Positions 16,448 to 24,820 are shown, counted from the stretch's first letter. The stretch: 43,965 nucleotides of DNA from Hadarchaeum sp964343275 (GCA_964343275.1 CAYFIY010000010.1:1-43965), one strand, 5' to 3'. The notes: generated by a model from the sequence alone, not told the origin. Made by a program: numbers and translations.

Positions 16448-17257
16448 ATGCCCGAACTGCCAGAAGTAGAAACGATAAAAAACGAGCTTTCGGCTTGCAT
16501 AGTAGGTAAACGATTTTATGATGTGAAAATCTACGATGACAGACCACTGCGTCGCCCATCGCTCGCGGAATTCCGCTTGCAACTTATAGGTCAGAGAATT
16601 AAAAAAGTTAGTCGCTCTGGCAAATATCTCCTGTTTCATCTCTCGAGAAACGTCACGTTTATTATCCACCTCCGCATGACCGGTGCTCTATTGCTAAATC
16701 CAAAAAATCCTGAGAAATACACCAGAATCATTTTTGAGTTTAATGACAACAGCAATCTCGTTTTCACCGACACTCGCAGGTTCGGGACCATGTATTTAGT
16801 GAAAAATAAGCAAGATGTTATCGGTAAACTCGGTGTGGAACCACTATCGGACGATTTTACCCCGAACGCATTAGCAAAGTTACTATCAAGACGTAAGGCG
16901 TCTATAAAGGCGGTGCTTCTCGACCAGACCGTTATCGCTGGAATCGGCAATATGTACGCCGATGAGTCCTTATTCTCCGCCAAGATTCATCCGATGCGTG
17001 ATGCCGGGAGCCTTTCACCACGTGAAATAAATGCCCTCCATAAGACAATTCGCGAGACACTAACCAAAGCTATTGGTAGCAAGGGGGCCAGCATTAGTAC
17101 TTACAAACGTCCTAGCGGAGAATTAGGAACCGCCCATTTATTTTTTCGTGTAGCCCATCGCGGCGGCGAGCCATGCCCAAGATGTAAGGCTACCCTTCAA
17201 AGGGTAAAGATTAGAAATCGCAGCAGTTATTACTGTCCCAAATGCCAGAAAATTTAA
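16448..17257 (+). CDS. mutM: Formamidopyrimidine-DNA glycosylase
   Basis: It removes oxidised purines (8-oxoguanine, Fapy) and cleaves the abasic site. The true start is ATG 16448, because the mature enzyme needs P2-E3 at the N-terminus (MPELPEVET). K59 sits in RSGKYLL, the H2TH region contains GIGNMYADE, and the C-terminal zinc finger has C243, C246, C263 and C266. The open frame extends 105 nt further upstream but that part is unrelated. Fpg is mainly bacterial and is uncommon in archaea, so acquisition by transfer is likely. The following 262 nt hold no gene that I can see. Confidence 0.93.
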   Translation: MPELPEVETIKNELSACIVGKRFYDVKIYDDRPLRRPSLAEFRLQLIGQRIKKVSRSGKYLLFHLSRNVTFIIHLRMTGALLLNPKNPEKYTRIIFEFNDNSNLVFTDTRRFGTMYLVKNKQDVIGKLGVEPLSDDFTPNALAKLLSRRKASIKAVLLDQTVIAGIGNMYADESLFSAKIHPMRDAGSLSPREINALHKTIRETLTKAIGSKGASISTYKRPSGELGTAHLFFRVAHRGGEPCPRCKATLQRVKIRNRSSYYCPKCQKI

Positions 17258-17519
17258 TCCAGTGCCATATATTTCAGGCATATTGAAATCGTCAAATTAT
17301 TACCAGTTCTAAGTAAGGCTAAGACCCCCCAACTATGCCATCTCGTAGATTTATTTCAATCTCTCTGAACCAAAATCCGTATAATACCACCCCAGGACCA
17401 CCGTGATGCAAAATTACAATTATAGTCTTACTAGGTTTCTTGAGTTATGATTCGTGACAAGCTTGCATTGTGGCTTAGGTTGATAATGCTGACACGCTTT
17501 TATTGTTTCTCAGCTCAAT

Positions 17520-18017
17520 ATGGTTGGTGAAGAATTGGCATTAGGACCCGCAATTGGATTCTGGGAACTCGTGGCATTTTGGGTCGCTAAAGTCGTCTTT
17601 TTCATGTTAATAGCCTTTTTTCTCGGATGGTTAGGAATACGGGCGCTAGATGCCCTAAACCCAAAAATTCATGAACGAGAGCTGGTCGGTAAAGATCCGC
17701 GAGCTGTAGGTTTGTTCGTATCTGGCTTTCTTATATATCTGGGGCTAGTAGCTTACGGCGCTTTAACAATGCCAACTGCTGTGGGGACCTCGGTCATCGA
17801 GAGCTTGGTGGATGTGCGGAGGCTGGGCTTACTCGCAATCGCATTTGTCGTCAGTCTGCTTGTAAGCGTCGGGATGTTCCGCCTGCTCGACAAGCTGACG
17901 CCCCACATTCCGTTTCAAAGTCTCCACAAAAGCCCAATTGGAACGGGATTTTACGTCTTTGGCTACTTCGTGTTTCTAGGTCTAATTACGACCGCAGCGC
18001 TCACTACCCCGCTCTAG
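17520..18017 (+). CDS. Four-helix membrane protein with internal duplication (DUF350-like)
   Basis: The 165-residue protein has four hydrophobic segments. Two halves resemble each other: a helix, a short polar loop with LDALNP or LDKLTP, then GLFVSGFLIYLGLVAYGAL or GFYVFGYFVFLGLITTAAL, each closing with T.P. This two-helix repeat is reminiscent of DUF350 membrane proteins, though the assignment is tentative. A TATA-like CTTTTATTG lies about 14-23 nt upstream of the ATG. The next gene begins 8 nt after the stop, so the two form an operon. Confidence 0.65.
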   Translation: MVGEELALGPAIGFWELVAFWVAKVVFFMLIAFFLGWLGIRALDALNPKIHERELVGKDPRAVGLFVSGFLIYLGLVAYGALTMPTAVGTSVIESLVDVRRLGLLAIAFVVSLLVSVGMFRLLDKLTPHIPFQSLHKSPIGTGFYVFGYFVFLGLITTAALTTPL

Positions 18018-18025
18018 GTGTTAGA

Positions 18026-18820
18026 GTGAGGAAGATAGTTATCGTGCTCCCAGCGATGATCCTAGCTTTAGCGCTAGTACCACTTAGTCGTGGGGCACCT
18101 GGAACACTCAGTGATAGGGATGGGGCGATATTTGACAGTTGGGGCCTCTGCCGAACACGTTCCTGGGAAAATGACGGTTTCTTCCAAGTGGACGAAACTT
18201 CCTTCCGCCCAGCGATAGTTTTCGAGAGCTTAGGAGAGTTAAAGGATAAGGCCTGGCAGATTGGACACCAGATGGCCGAGCAATATTCAGAGCGAAACCA
18301 ACTCGCCGAACAGATTTTCTTATACGTTAGAGATCACGTTGCCTACACCTCTGACTTAGATCATTTCGGTGTGGAAGAGTTTGCCCAAAATGCTGATGAG
18401 TTGGCTGAAGAAATCGAAAGCCATGGAGCTGCGAATGGTGATTGCGAAGATGACGCGATCTTGCTTGCAGTGATGTTTCATGCGTCTGGTTTTAGATCAG
18501 CTATCGTACTGGCTCCAAGTCATGCGGCGGCGGTCGTTCGCTTACCTGATTATCCGAAGGCCAACACCTTCTGGAATTTCAATGACACTGACGGATGGAT
18601 TTGGGCTGAAGCCACAGGGAGAACCAACTCTCTCGGGTGGACGCCTACCGAATATATACGCTCCGACCTAGCGGCCTATGAAGTGACCGATGAAGCCATT
18701 TTTGACGATAACAGGGCAGGTGTATCAACACCATCTGGGGGAACCTCAGTGATAAGCTTTTCACCATTCCTCTCGATAATTTTCTTTCTTTGGTTGGTAT
18801 CGTTTCTTAGAAAACGGTAA
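18026..18820 (+). CDS. Secreted, membrane-anchored transglutaminase-like protein
   Basis: A GTG start at 18026 follows AGGTG (5 nt spacing). Residues 1-23 are a signal peptide. The transglutaminase-like core shows C140 in NGDCEDDA, H166 in SHAAAVV, and an acidic residue in WIWAEATG, the expected Cys-His-Asp/Glu order. A Ser/Gly/Thr-rich spacer leads to a C-terminal hydrophobic helix (SFSPFLSIIFFLWLVSFL) and RKR, which anchors the protein outside the cell. By family it may be a cysteine protease or crosslinking enzyme acting on surface proteins. The membrane partner encoded upstream may be functionally linked. Confidence 0.75.
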   Translation: MRKIVIVLPAMILALALVPLSRGAPGTLSDRDGAIFDSWGLCRTRSWENDGFFQVDETSFRPAIVFESLGELKDKAWQIGHQMAEQYSERNQLAEQIFLYVRDHVAYTSDLDHFGVEEFAQNADELAEEIESHGAANGDCEDDAILLAVMFHASGFRSAIVLAPSHAAAVVRLPDYPKANTFWNFNDTDGWIWAEATGRTNSLGWTPTEYIRSDLAAYEVTDEAIFDDNRAGVSTPSGGTSVISFSPFLSIIFFLWLVSFLRKR

Positions 18821-18930
18821 AACTGATCTGACATGGTTTTGGGTTTAAGATAGAATTACGAAAAAAACCGTTGAGCGTTCATGTTTAAGATAACATCAGG
18901 ACGATCTAGAGATGATTCTCAATCGATATC

Positions 18931-19248
18931 TCACTTCACCAGAATTGCTTTGATGAAGCTTTCTGAAGTGTCAACTCTACTGAATAAGCCGCCTCCAGTT
19001 TTAATTATCCCAAGTACAATTTTATGAAATTCAGTTAAGTAGGAGGCAACGCAATCAGCGGGTACAACGCATTCGTAGCCCCGATATCTTGCTTGCCTGA
19101 CTGTTAAGTTTACGCATACCTCGGTTATGACTCCTGTGGTAATCAGGTACCTGAACCCCAATTCCTCAGGATGAGCTGTAGACCTAGGGCATAAAATACC
19201 ACGTGTCCAGGTTTTTTCGATTACAATATTGTCCTCCAGTGGTTTCAA
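18931..19248 (-). pseudogene. Isochorismatase-family hydrolase, C-terminal remnant
   Basis: The open frame has the catalytic lysine of the family (K12 in VIEKTW) and the cysteine segment TTGVITEVCVNLTVRQARYRG (C45), followed by VVPADCVAS and a C-terminal helix. The N-terminal third with the catalytic Asp is missing. Only a TTG at 19248 could start it, a stop lies just upstream in frame, and the SAF-GT region expected after the lysine is scrambled. The neighbouring gene occupies the place of the missing part. I read it as a truncated remnant of a nicotinamidase/isochorismatase-like gene. Confidence 0.6.
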
Positions 19249-19249
19249 C

Positions 19250-19954
19250 TCATGAAATTAGGGGCAACATATCTGCCATTATATAGTCCACAAATTCTTT
19301 TTGCTCTGCCCTACTAAACAACGTAACTACACAGTTTCTGGTAATTCCAACAGTCAACTGGCGCTTTTGTATCGCAAACACGGCGTACCAAATCTTGCCA
19401 TGCTCCAAGTAATCACGATAGAGCTTGGTGTCGGCCAGACCCGATCCGGCCAAGGCTAGCTTCCCCACGTTCGGGATGTCAACGTTATCGAACCAAATCA
19501 GCTTGGTGGCGTGTGGGTTGAATTCATGGAGCTCCTTTAATGTCTCATGGGTAATCTTGGTCTCCACTATAGCGCCCGTCTTTATGAACAGGATTTCGCT
19601 GAGCCTGTTGGCCACATGATTGGTGAGCAGCTTCTTGACTCCACGGGGTTTCGACGGTGCGAGGACCATCAGGAAGATCCTTTCCCCGTTGTGCCTTATC
19701 CAAAAAGGCGTCTCTTCGGTGACCAGAGTTTCCACAAGCCCACGCTTGTAGTAGCGACTCAACACGTAGTCCTTGCTGAAGATCCCCGAAAGCGAGTCAC
19801 GCTCCATTTTCAGGTCCAAGATTTCTGTGGTCAGCTTCTTGGTCTCGCCCCCAGAAACATAGGGTTCCTCTTCACTGAAGTTCTTCAACTTAGATGCAAC
19901 CAGCGGCAACTCAATATTTTCCTTAAGTTCGAAAATTTTCGCTACCTGGACCAT
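19250..19954 (-). CDS. Protein of unknown function, divergent to the SMC5-like operon
   Basis: The 234-residue soluble protein has mixed alpha/beta character, no signal peptide and no transmembrane segment. I recognise no catalytic motif. Its codon use and length look like a genuine gene. It starts at ATG 19954 and shares a 68-nt gap with the SMC5-like gene, which is transcribed the other way. This layout makes it a candidate accessory factor or regulator of that complex, but this is inference only. Confidence 0.65.
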   Translation of the reverse strand: MVQVAKIFELKENIELPLVASKLKNFSEEEPYVSGGETKKLTTEILDLKMERDSLSGIFSKDYVLSRYYKRGLVETLVTEETPFWIRHNGERIFLMVLAPSKPRGVKKLLTNHVANRLSEILFIKTGAIVETKITHETLKELHEFNPHATKLIWFDNVDIPNVGKLALAGSGLADTKLYRDYLEHGKIWYAVFAIQKRQLTVGITRNCVVTLFSRAEQKEFVDYIMADMLPLIS

Positions 19955-20022
19955 ATCTATACCCCAAAGTTTAAACCCAATCGACGTTTTAATTAAGAAT
20001 TACAAAATTTAAACTGGTATCT
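19955..20022. promoter_or_regulatory. Divergent promoter region of the SMC5-like operon
   Basis: The 68-nt gap is AT-rich. TTTTAATTAAG (19987-19997) lies 26-36 nt before the SMC5-like ATG, the right place for a TATA box with a leaderless start. The same palindromic element, or GTTTAAAC (19970-19977), could drive the leftward gene. Sharing one small gap suggests joint control. Confidence 0.5.
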
Positions 20023-21936
20023 ATGCCTACGACTGCATTAGTCCGCGAAATAATACTGGAGAACTTCATGAGCCACGAATACTCCAGAATACCGCTAATG
20101 CCTGGGTTGAACTTAGTTTGCGGGCCAAATGGCTCCGGTAAGTCCTCCGTACTGCTGGGACTGGCCGTGGCCTTAGGACAGACCTACACGGAGCGCTCTC
20201 GCAAGCTTGGAGAATTGATACGCCGGGGAAAGGAACTCGGTCGCGTCAGCGTGGTCTTCGACAACTCGCCCCATAATGGCAAGCGGTCAATCGCCAGCGT
20301 GAACTCGGATTCAATTGTTATCTCGAGATACCTCAGCAGGAAGGGTAACTACTGGCATGAGGTGAACTCTAGGACATGTACTAAAGGTGAAGTAATGCAC
20401 TTGCTCAGGAGGCTTTCCATAAATCCGGATAACATGCTAATCATCATGCACCAGAGCATGATCGAGGTGTTTGGTGCGATAGATTCCCAGGAAAGGCTGA
20501 AAGTGGTTGAAGAGGTTGTTGGACTCAAGGACTACAGAGATATGATACTAGAAGCAAGAGAAAAGCTATCCCACAGCCTCAGCGAGGAGGAGTCCATCGG
20601 GAGCTTGCTGGAGAAAGCACATGAGACCCTCCGATACTGGGAAGGTGAGTACCAGCGTTTTAAGCGGAAGCAGGAGTTCGGGGAAAAAAAGCTATCGCTG
20701 GAGATCGAGCATGTCTGGGCAAAATTTTTCAGACAGAGAGAATCTGTTGAGAACCTTCAACAGAAGTTGGAAGAAGTGGAGAGCGAACTCAAGGAGATTA
20801 AGGACGATTTCGCGAAGAACTCTAGAAGTAAGCAAGCTCTCGAAAAAAGGATAAAGGAGTTAGAGTTCGAAATTGATGCTACTTACCAAAGGATCATAGA
20901 GCGAGAGCGCGCCCACGCGGAAGCGGAGGCGTGTGCCAAGCTGCTAATTGAACTCAAAAGATCGCTACAATCTTTTTCCAAGACGGGGTTAGGCGATCTC
21001 GTCGAAAAGCTGAAGTCCGACATTGAGCGGACGGATGAATTGGTCTTGAATGCTGAAGGGAGGTTAAAGAAACCCAAGTCGAATCTCGTTGCCACCAAAA
21101 AGGAAAACGAACAAACAAGAGATTTCTACGTGAATGCTCGAGTAAAGGGTGCTATCCTAGGGCTCAAGCGTGAACTCCTGGAGAAGGACATCTCAGAGAT
21201 CCAGTCCGAGCTTAGAAGGTCAAAACGTGAACTGGATAAGTTCGAAGGGGAAGCTAATGAAGTCGGGCCGCGCGTCGAGACTAAAAGGAGACCGCAAGAA
21301 GTATTGGACGATCTGAAGATCACCAACGTACATCTCGCGAGCCTCGCGGACGTTTCTTCCGACGTAGAGCGAATGTATATGAGTTATGAGAATACTCTGA
21401 AGGAGCTGCAGGCCAAAGCAGAAGTTGTTGCCGCCAACAGAAAGCGAGCCCTCGAGGAACTAGACCTCCGAAAGCACAGATGGAAGAACGAGACGAACAA
21501 GATGCTGAAGGAGGTCAGGGTCAAGTATATTGAGATCCTGAAGCGAGTAAACGCGACAGGGGATGCACACCTAGATAACCCAGATGATATCGAAGAGGCT
21601 GGAATCGAGCTGTTGGTCGGCTTCAAGGGAGCGGAGCCTCAGGTGCTTGATCCTCACACACAAAGCGGAGGGGAACGGACGACAGCAATCATGAGCTTCC
21701 TGCTAGCTCTCCAGCAACGAATAACGTCTCCATTCCGAGCCATTGACGAGTTTGAAATACACATGGATCCTAAGAACCGAGAGCAAATGATGCGTGAGAT
21801 ACTTGACTCGATGCAGGACGAAACAGCACAGTACATAGTCATCACCCCAGGACAACTTGTGGACGTGGAGGGCGTGCCAAACGTGATAACAGTGCAGAAC
21901 ATCGCGGGTTCATCCAGAGTTAAGGTGGCAACCTAA
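20023..21936 (+). CDS. SMC5-like ATPase without a hinge (Smc5/6-related)
   Basis: The 637-residue SMC-superfamily ATPase has Walker A GPNGSGKS at 34-41 and a Smc5/6-like N-terminal head with LGELIRRGKE. A coiled coil runs from about 190 to 530. The signature QSGGER starts at Q547. Walker B has D575-E576 in PFRAIDEF, followed by MDPKNRE. Near the end, QYIVITPGQL (ITP at 607-609) mirrors the QYFLITPK segment of eukaryotic Smc5. I see no hinge domain and no CxxC hook in the middle, and the coil is short. Known Smc5/6 complexes extrude or hold DNA loops and act in repair. Archaeal coalescin-type SMC relatives are an alternative home. Two coupled genes follow. Confidence 0.8.
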   Translation: MPTTALVREIILENFMSHEYSRIPLMPGLNLVCGPNGSGKSSVLLGLAVALGQTYTERSRKLGELIRRGKELGRVSVVFDNSPHNGKRSIASVNSDSIVISRYLSRKGNYWHEVNSRTCTKGEVMHLLRRLSINPDNMLIIMHQSMIEVFGAIDSQERLKVVEEVVGLKDYRDMILEAREKLSHSLSEEESIGSLLEKAHETLRYWEGEYQRFKRKQEFGEKKLSLEIEHVWAKFFRQRESVENLQQKLEEVESELKEIKDDFAKNSRSKQALEKRIKELEFEIDATYQRIIERERAHAEAEACAKLLIELKRSLQSFSKTGLGDLVEKLKSDIERTDELVLNAEGRLKKPKSNLVATKKENEQTRDFYVNARVKGAILGLKRELLEKDISEIQSELRRSKRELDKFEGEANEVGPRVETKRRPQEVLDDLKITNVHLASLADVSSDVERMYMSYENTLKELQAKAEVVAANRKRALEELDLRKHRWKNETNKMLKEVRVKYIEILKRVNATGDAHLDNPDDIEEAGIELLVGFKGAEPQVLDPHTQSGGERTTAIMSFLLALQQRITSPFRAIDEFEIHMDPKNREQMMREILDSMQDETAQYIVITPGQLVDVEGVPNVITVQNIAGSSRVKVAT

Positions 21937-22730
21937 TGCCGGGCGAGCGCCAAGAGCTGATGCTACGCATAGTCGACCTCTGCGATACCGTGCGTAATAA
22001 AGGGCTGGATCCATTCGACGTGGAGATTAAGGAATTTTTCGATAGACTCCGAGAACTCCTACCCAAGCTAAAGAACAATGACGAGTTATATCTTGATGTC
22101 CAGTCAGTCCTCGGTCTAGCCGATGTTATCTCCCAGCAGGGTGAGTGGATAAAACACAAATCATCGATGCTCTACTTAGATCCTCTTCTGATCATGCTCA
22201 AACTATACGCCCTTCCCACTAAGGATCTGGCAGAAGTGCTAGTCAGATCCTGGCATCCAATAATTGACTTAGAGAGCCTGTCGCCGTCCGGAATTAGTGC
22301 GGGTCTCGAATACTGGAAGAACCTCCCCAGCTTGGACGAACGTTCGAGAGGGCTTGAAGTGACAGAAGTCATAACTGGAGAGATAGCCCGCCGAGAACTC
22401 GTCAGCAGTGGGATCCTTACCAAAGAGAATCTAACTGCTCGTCTTGACCGAACCTGGCGGGAACTTGAGACCGCAGCTGGTAAACTAGGTCATATCAATT
22501 ACTGGGAATTCATACAAACGAAAAGTTACAAAGAAACCGTGATCCGAGCTTGGCTAGTCAGCTTTCTGGTGAGCTACGGCTATGCTACATTAGAGATGAA
22601 GCCATTGGAGGAGAAAATCTACTTGATAACTCTACCTAAGCCCCATGGGCTGGAACACCTGGTCACATCTTCCGTCCCTATATCTATCACGCGAGATGAT
22701 TGGCTAAAGAGGAGGAAAAAGCGTGGCTGA
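21936..22730 (+). CDS. Kleisin-like protein (ScpA/Nse4 candidate)
   Basis: ATG at 21936 overlaps the SMC5-like stop (TAATG), so translation is coupled. The N-terminal 90 residues carry a pattern seen in ScpA-type kleisins: GLDPFDVEIKEFFDRL at 23-38, a helix with YLDV, then a helix with KHKSSMLYLDPLL. The C-terminal region (about 180-264) could be the winged helix that binds an SMC head. Length (264) fits a short kleisin. Similarity is judged by eye and by operon position, so the assignment is an inference. It has no motif for an enzyme. Confidence 0.6.
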   Translation: MPGERQELMLRIVDLCDTVRNKGLDPFDVEIKEFFDRLRELLPKLKNNDELYLDVQSVLGLADVISQQGEWIKHKSSMLYLDPLLIMLKLYALPTKDLAEVLVRSWHPIIDLESLSPSGISAGLEYWKNLPSLDERSRGLEVTEVITGEIARRELVSSGILTKENLTARLDRTWRELETAAGKLGHINYWEFIQTKSYKETVIRAWLVSFLVSYGYATLEMKPLEEKIYLITLPKPHGLEHLVTSSVPISITRDDWLKRRKKRG

Positions 22731-23292
22731 GCACATTGGGATCGCAGAGTTTCGGGAGAAGCTGATGCGGGCCACGCAGCTTCTTCTGTTCAGACATCAC
22801 ATGCAGCCGGGAGCCAAAGCATGGGAGTTGAAGAAGGCACTGGGCAGAGATTACGTGCAGATCATAAAGATGCTTGACGACGAGCTGGAAAAGCTGGGAC
22901 TAAAGATCAAGCTGGTCAGCGAAGGGGAAGAGAACTACGAGTCCGATCGTTATTTCATCACTCTCCGAGGCCATCCTAAGCTCTATGAAGCCCGAACCTT
23001 CGGGTGGCGAATAGACGACATGGGGATGCTAACTGTCGCCATGGCCCACATACTCTCGAAGCAAGGGAAAGCGGCACTAAATGAAGTCGAGCGGATGTTA
23101 CAGGAGAAGTTTCCGCGATGGCGTGTGGAATCCACCATCGACCGATTCATCCGCCGAGGATATTTATCCGAAGACGATCAAGGTCTAATCTATATTGGTT
23201 GGCGTGCAAGGGCCGAGATAGACCAAAAGACACTGCTGGGACTTCTTCTGGGTAAAGAGAAACCAAGCGAAGAAGAGAGTGGAGAGGAATAG
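22723..23292 (+). CDS. Winged-helix KITE protein, MAGE/Nse1/Nse3-like
   Basis: GTG at 22723 overlaps the kleisin-like gene by 8 nt. The 189-residue protein has two winged-helix-like regions. The first half has GLKIKLV followed by DRYFITLRG, the second has LTVAMAHILSKQGKAALNEVE and RFIRRGYLS. The end reads GLIYIGWRARAEID (154-167), close to the MAGE/Nse3 motif WGPRA..E, and the YFITL and LG/GR features also recall Nse1. KITE proteins (ScpB, Nse1, Nse3) bind the kleisin in SMC complexes, so order and fold agree with an Smc5/6-type assembly. The C-terminus is acidic. Confidence 0.62.
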   Translation: MAEHIGIAEFREKLMRATQLLLFRHHMQPGAKAWELKKALGRDYVQIIKMLDDELEKLGLKIKLVSEGEENYESDRYFITLRGHPKLYEARTFGWRIDDMGMLTVAMAHILSKQGKAALNEVERMLQEKFPRWRVESTIDRFIRRGYLSEDDQGLIYIGWRARAEIDQKTLLGLLLGKEKPSEEESGEE

Positions 23293-23342
23293 AGCGGGAA
23301 GATGGAGTCATTGTTTATGAGGAACAAATAAGAAAAGATGCG

Positions 23343-23359
23343 TTTATATGTTTTATATG
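23343..23359 (+). promoter_or_regulatory. Double TATA element upstream of the CBS gene
   Basis: Two close TTTATATG-type elements lie at about 23343-23350 and 23351-23359. The first is about 26 nt upstream of the ATG at 23373, consistent with a leaderless transcript. Confidence 0.5.
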
Positions 23360-23372
23360 CAAATCTAAAATC

Positions 23373-23759
23373 ATGAAAATTAAAGATGTGATGAATAAGA
23401 AATTAGTCTCGATAGACGGTGAGAAAAAGGTAATAGACGCCTGCAAACTTATGGGTAAAAGGCATATCGGTAGCGTAATCGTAACTCTCAAAAATAGACC
23501 TTACGGAATATTTACTGAACGAGACTTGCTCACGAAGATTCTGGCAAAGGGCTTGGACACGAAAACTGCCTTGATAAAAAAATTTACTGCTAAACCTCTG
23601 GTAACTGTGGACGAAAATTATAACGTCAGTGAATGCGCGCGGATCATGTCCGAATTGAATATTAGGCGTCTAATAGTAACTTCAAAAGGGAGAATAAAGG
23701 GGATATTTACAGCATCGGATTTGGTACTAGTAATATCCGAGTTCCCTCTAGATTTTTGA
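23373..23759 (+). CDS. CBS-domain pair protein
   Basis: The 128-residue protein consists of two CBS motifs (about residues 1-60 and 65-125) and nothing else: IKDVMNKKLVSID, GSVIVTLKNRPYGIFTERDLL, then AKPLVTVDENYNVSECARIM and RIKGIFTASDLV. CBS pairs bind adenine nucleotides or related ligands and usually regulate a partner. The partner is unknown. A small zinc-finger gene follows 14 nt after its stop, so the two may act together. Confidence 0.9.
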   Translation: MKIKDVMNKKLVSIDGEKKVIDACKLMGKRHIGSVIVTLKNRPYGIFTERDLLTKILAKGLDTKTALIKKFTAKPLVTVDENYNVSECARIMSELNIRRLIVTSKGRIKGIFTASDLVLVISEFPLDF

Positions 23760-23773
23760 GGCGGCGTGTGTAA

Positions 23774-23965
23774 ATGGAGAAATGTTCTAGCTGTGAGAGA
23801 AAGCTTCACACGAAGGAGCTTGGAGAAAAATGGCGCAAATGTAGATACTGTGATGCACCAGTTTGCTTCAACTGCACTCGTTATCTTGGGGTGTCGTCCA
23901 TGGGACAGTATAAAAATATTTATTATCTCGATGTAGTTTGCGTTTGCGAAAAATGCAAACCATAA
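23774..23965 (+). CDS. Small zinc-finger protein
   Basis: The 63-residue protein has four CxxC-like pairs: C4-x2-C7, C23-x2-C26, C32-x2-C35, and C56-C58-C61 near the end. The spacing suggests a two-zinc cross-brace fold of the FYVE/RING or AN1-like kind. A GGCGGCG lies upstream. It is a likely adaptor or nucleic-acid/protein-binding module. No specific family is recognised. Confidence 0.6.
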   Translation: MEKCSSCERKLHTKELGEKWRKCRYCDAPVCFNCTRYLGVSSMGQYKNIYYLDVVCVCEKCKP

Positions 23966-23998
23966 AAAAGCAATTGGGCTAGTTCCATCACTTCTTGA

Positions 23999-24008
23999 CT
24001 ATATAATC
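23999..24008 (+). promoter_or_regulatory. Orphan TATA box in the intergenic gap
   Basis: CTATATAATC stands alone in the 183-nt gap before the nitroreductase gene. It could give the nitroreductase a leader of about 120 nt. Alternatively it could start a leaderless message for a basic 21-codon ORF at 24032 (MKSRFKRNRLPARASFHTSRL minus its final residue pair is uncertain), or a small RNA. Confidence 0.35.
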
Positions 24009-24148
24009 GTAGAGATCTCAAGCCCCAAAAAATGAAATCAAGATTCAAGAGAAACCGATTGCCTGCAAGAGCTAGTTTCCATACGTCCAGATTATAGAAT
24101 CACTATCCAACCAGAAACCAAGATAAGCTGAAAAAATGATGTTTTTTC

Positions 24149-24820
24149 ATGAAAATCTACGATTTAATCAATCTCGGAAGTAGCCAGGGGAGCATCAGAG
24201 ATTTTAGCTCGAATCCCGTTCCTGAGAAATACCTCAAAAAAATTCTTCGTGCCGCTAGATGGGCACCCTCGGGAGCCAACACCCAACCTTGGGATTTTAT
24301 CATCATCAAAGATATGGAAGTTAAAGAGAAAATTGCAAAAATTTTCACGGACGCCCAAAAAAAGGCGATGGGGGAGGACAAAGAATTTCCATACGGTAAA
24401 AATGAGGAGCTGTACAATAGATTTACCGTTCCTCCGATTTTGATCGCAGTCTGCGCCGACACCCGTTTCAAAAAAGCTTATCCCCAATCCGGTTATAGAG
24501 AACGGACATTGAACGTGAGCATTGGATTGGTGATTCAAAATATAATACTAGCTGCGAGAGCACTGGACCTAGGTGTTGGCTGGGGAACGGTAGGAATTTT
24601 TTCCCATAGGAAGCTCAGGATACTATTGGGAGTACCTTCCCACATTAGAATCCAAGACGTTCTCCAGTTGGGTTTTCCAGCGAAACGTGTTCTTCCAAAA
24701 TTACGCAGGGACAGCCGTACTTTTACACATTTAAATCAGCTGAACGTTTCTAAACTCAGAAGCGACAAGGAAATAAAAAAACTTATATCTGGCAGAAAAA
24801 GACCTGATATATACAGCTAA
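24149..24820 (+). CDS. Nitroreductase-family flavoprotein
   Basis: The 223-residue FMN-dependent oxidoreductase shows the family pattern: an early Arg/Ser phosphate-binding segment (SIRDFSSNPVPEKYLKKIL), AARWAPSGANTQPWDFII, and GLVIQNIILAARALDLGVGWGTVG. These bind FMN and form the dimer interface. The substrate could be a quinone, a nitro compound or a flavin-linked step of cofactor metabolism, and cannot be chosen here. The length is typical and the start is the ATG at 24149. The gene stands alone between two intergenic gaps. Confidence 0.88.
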   Translation: MKIYDLINLGSSQGSIRDFSSNPVPEKYLKKILRAARWAPSGANTQPWDFIIIKDMEVKEKIAKIFTDAQKKAMGEDKEFPYGKNEELYNRFTVPPILIAVCADTRFKKAYPQSGYRERTLNVSIGLVIQNIILAARALDLGVGWGTVGIFSHRKLRILLGVPSHIRIQDVLQLGFPAKRVLPKLRRDSRTFTHLNQLNVSKLRSDKEIKKLISGRKRPDIYS

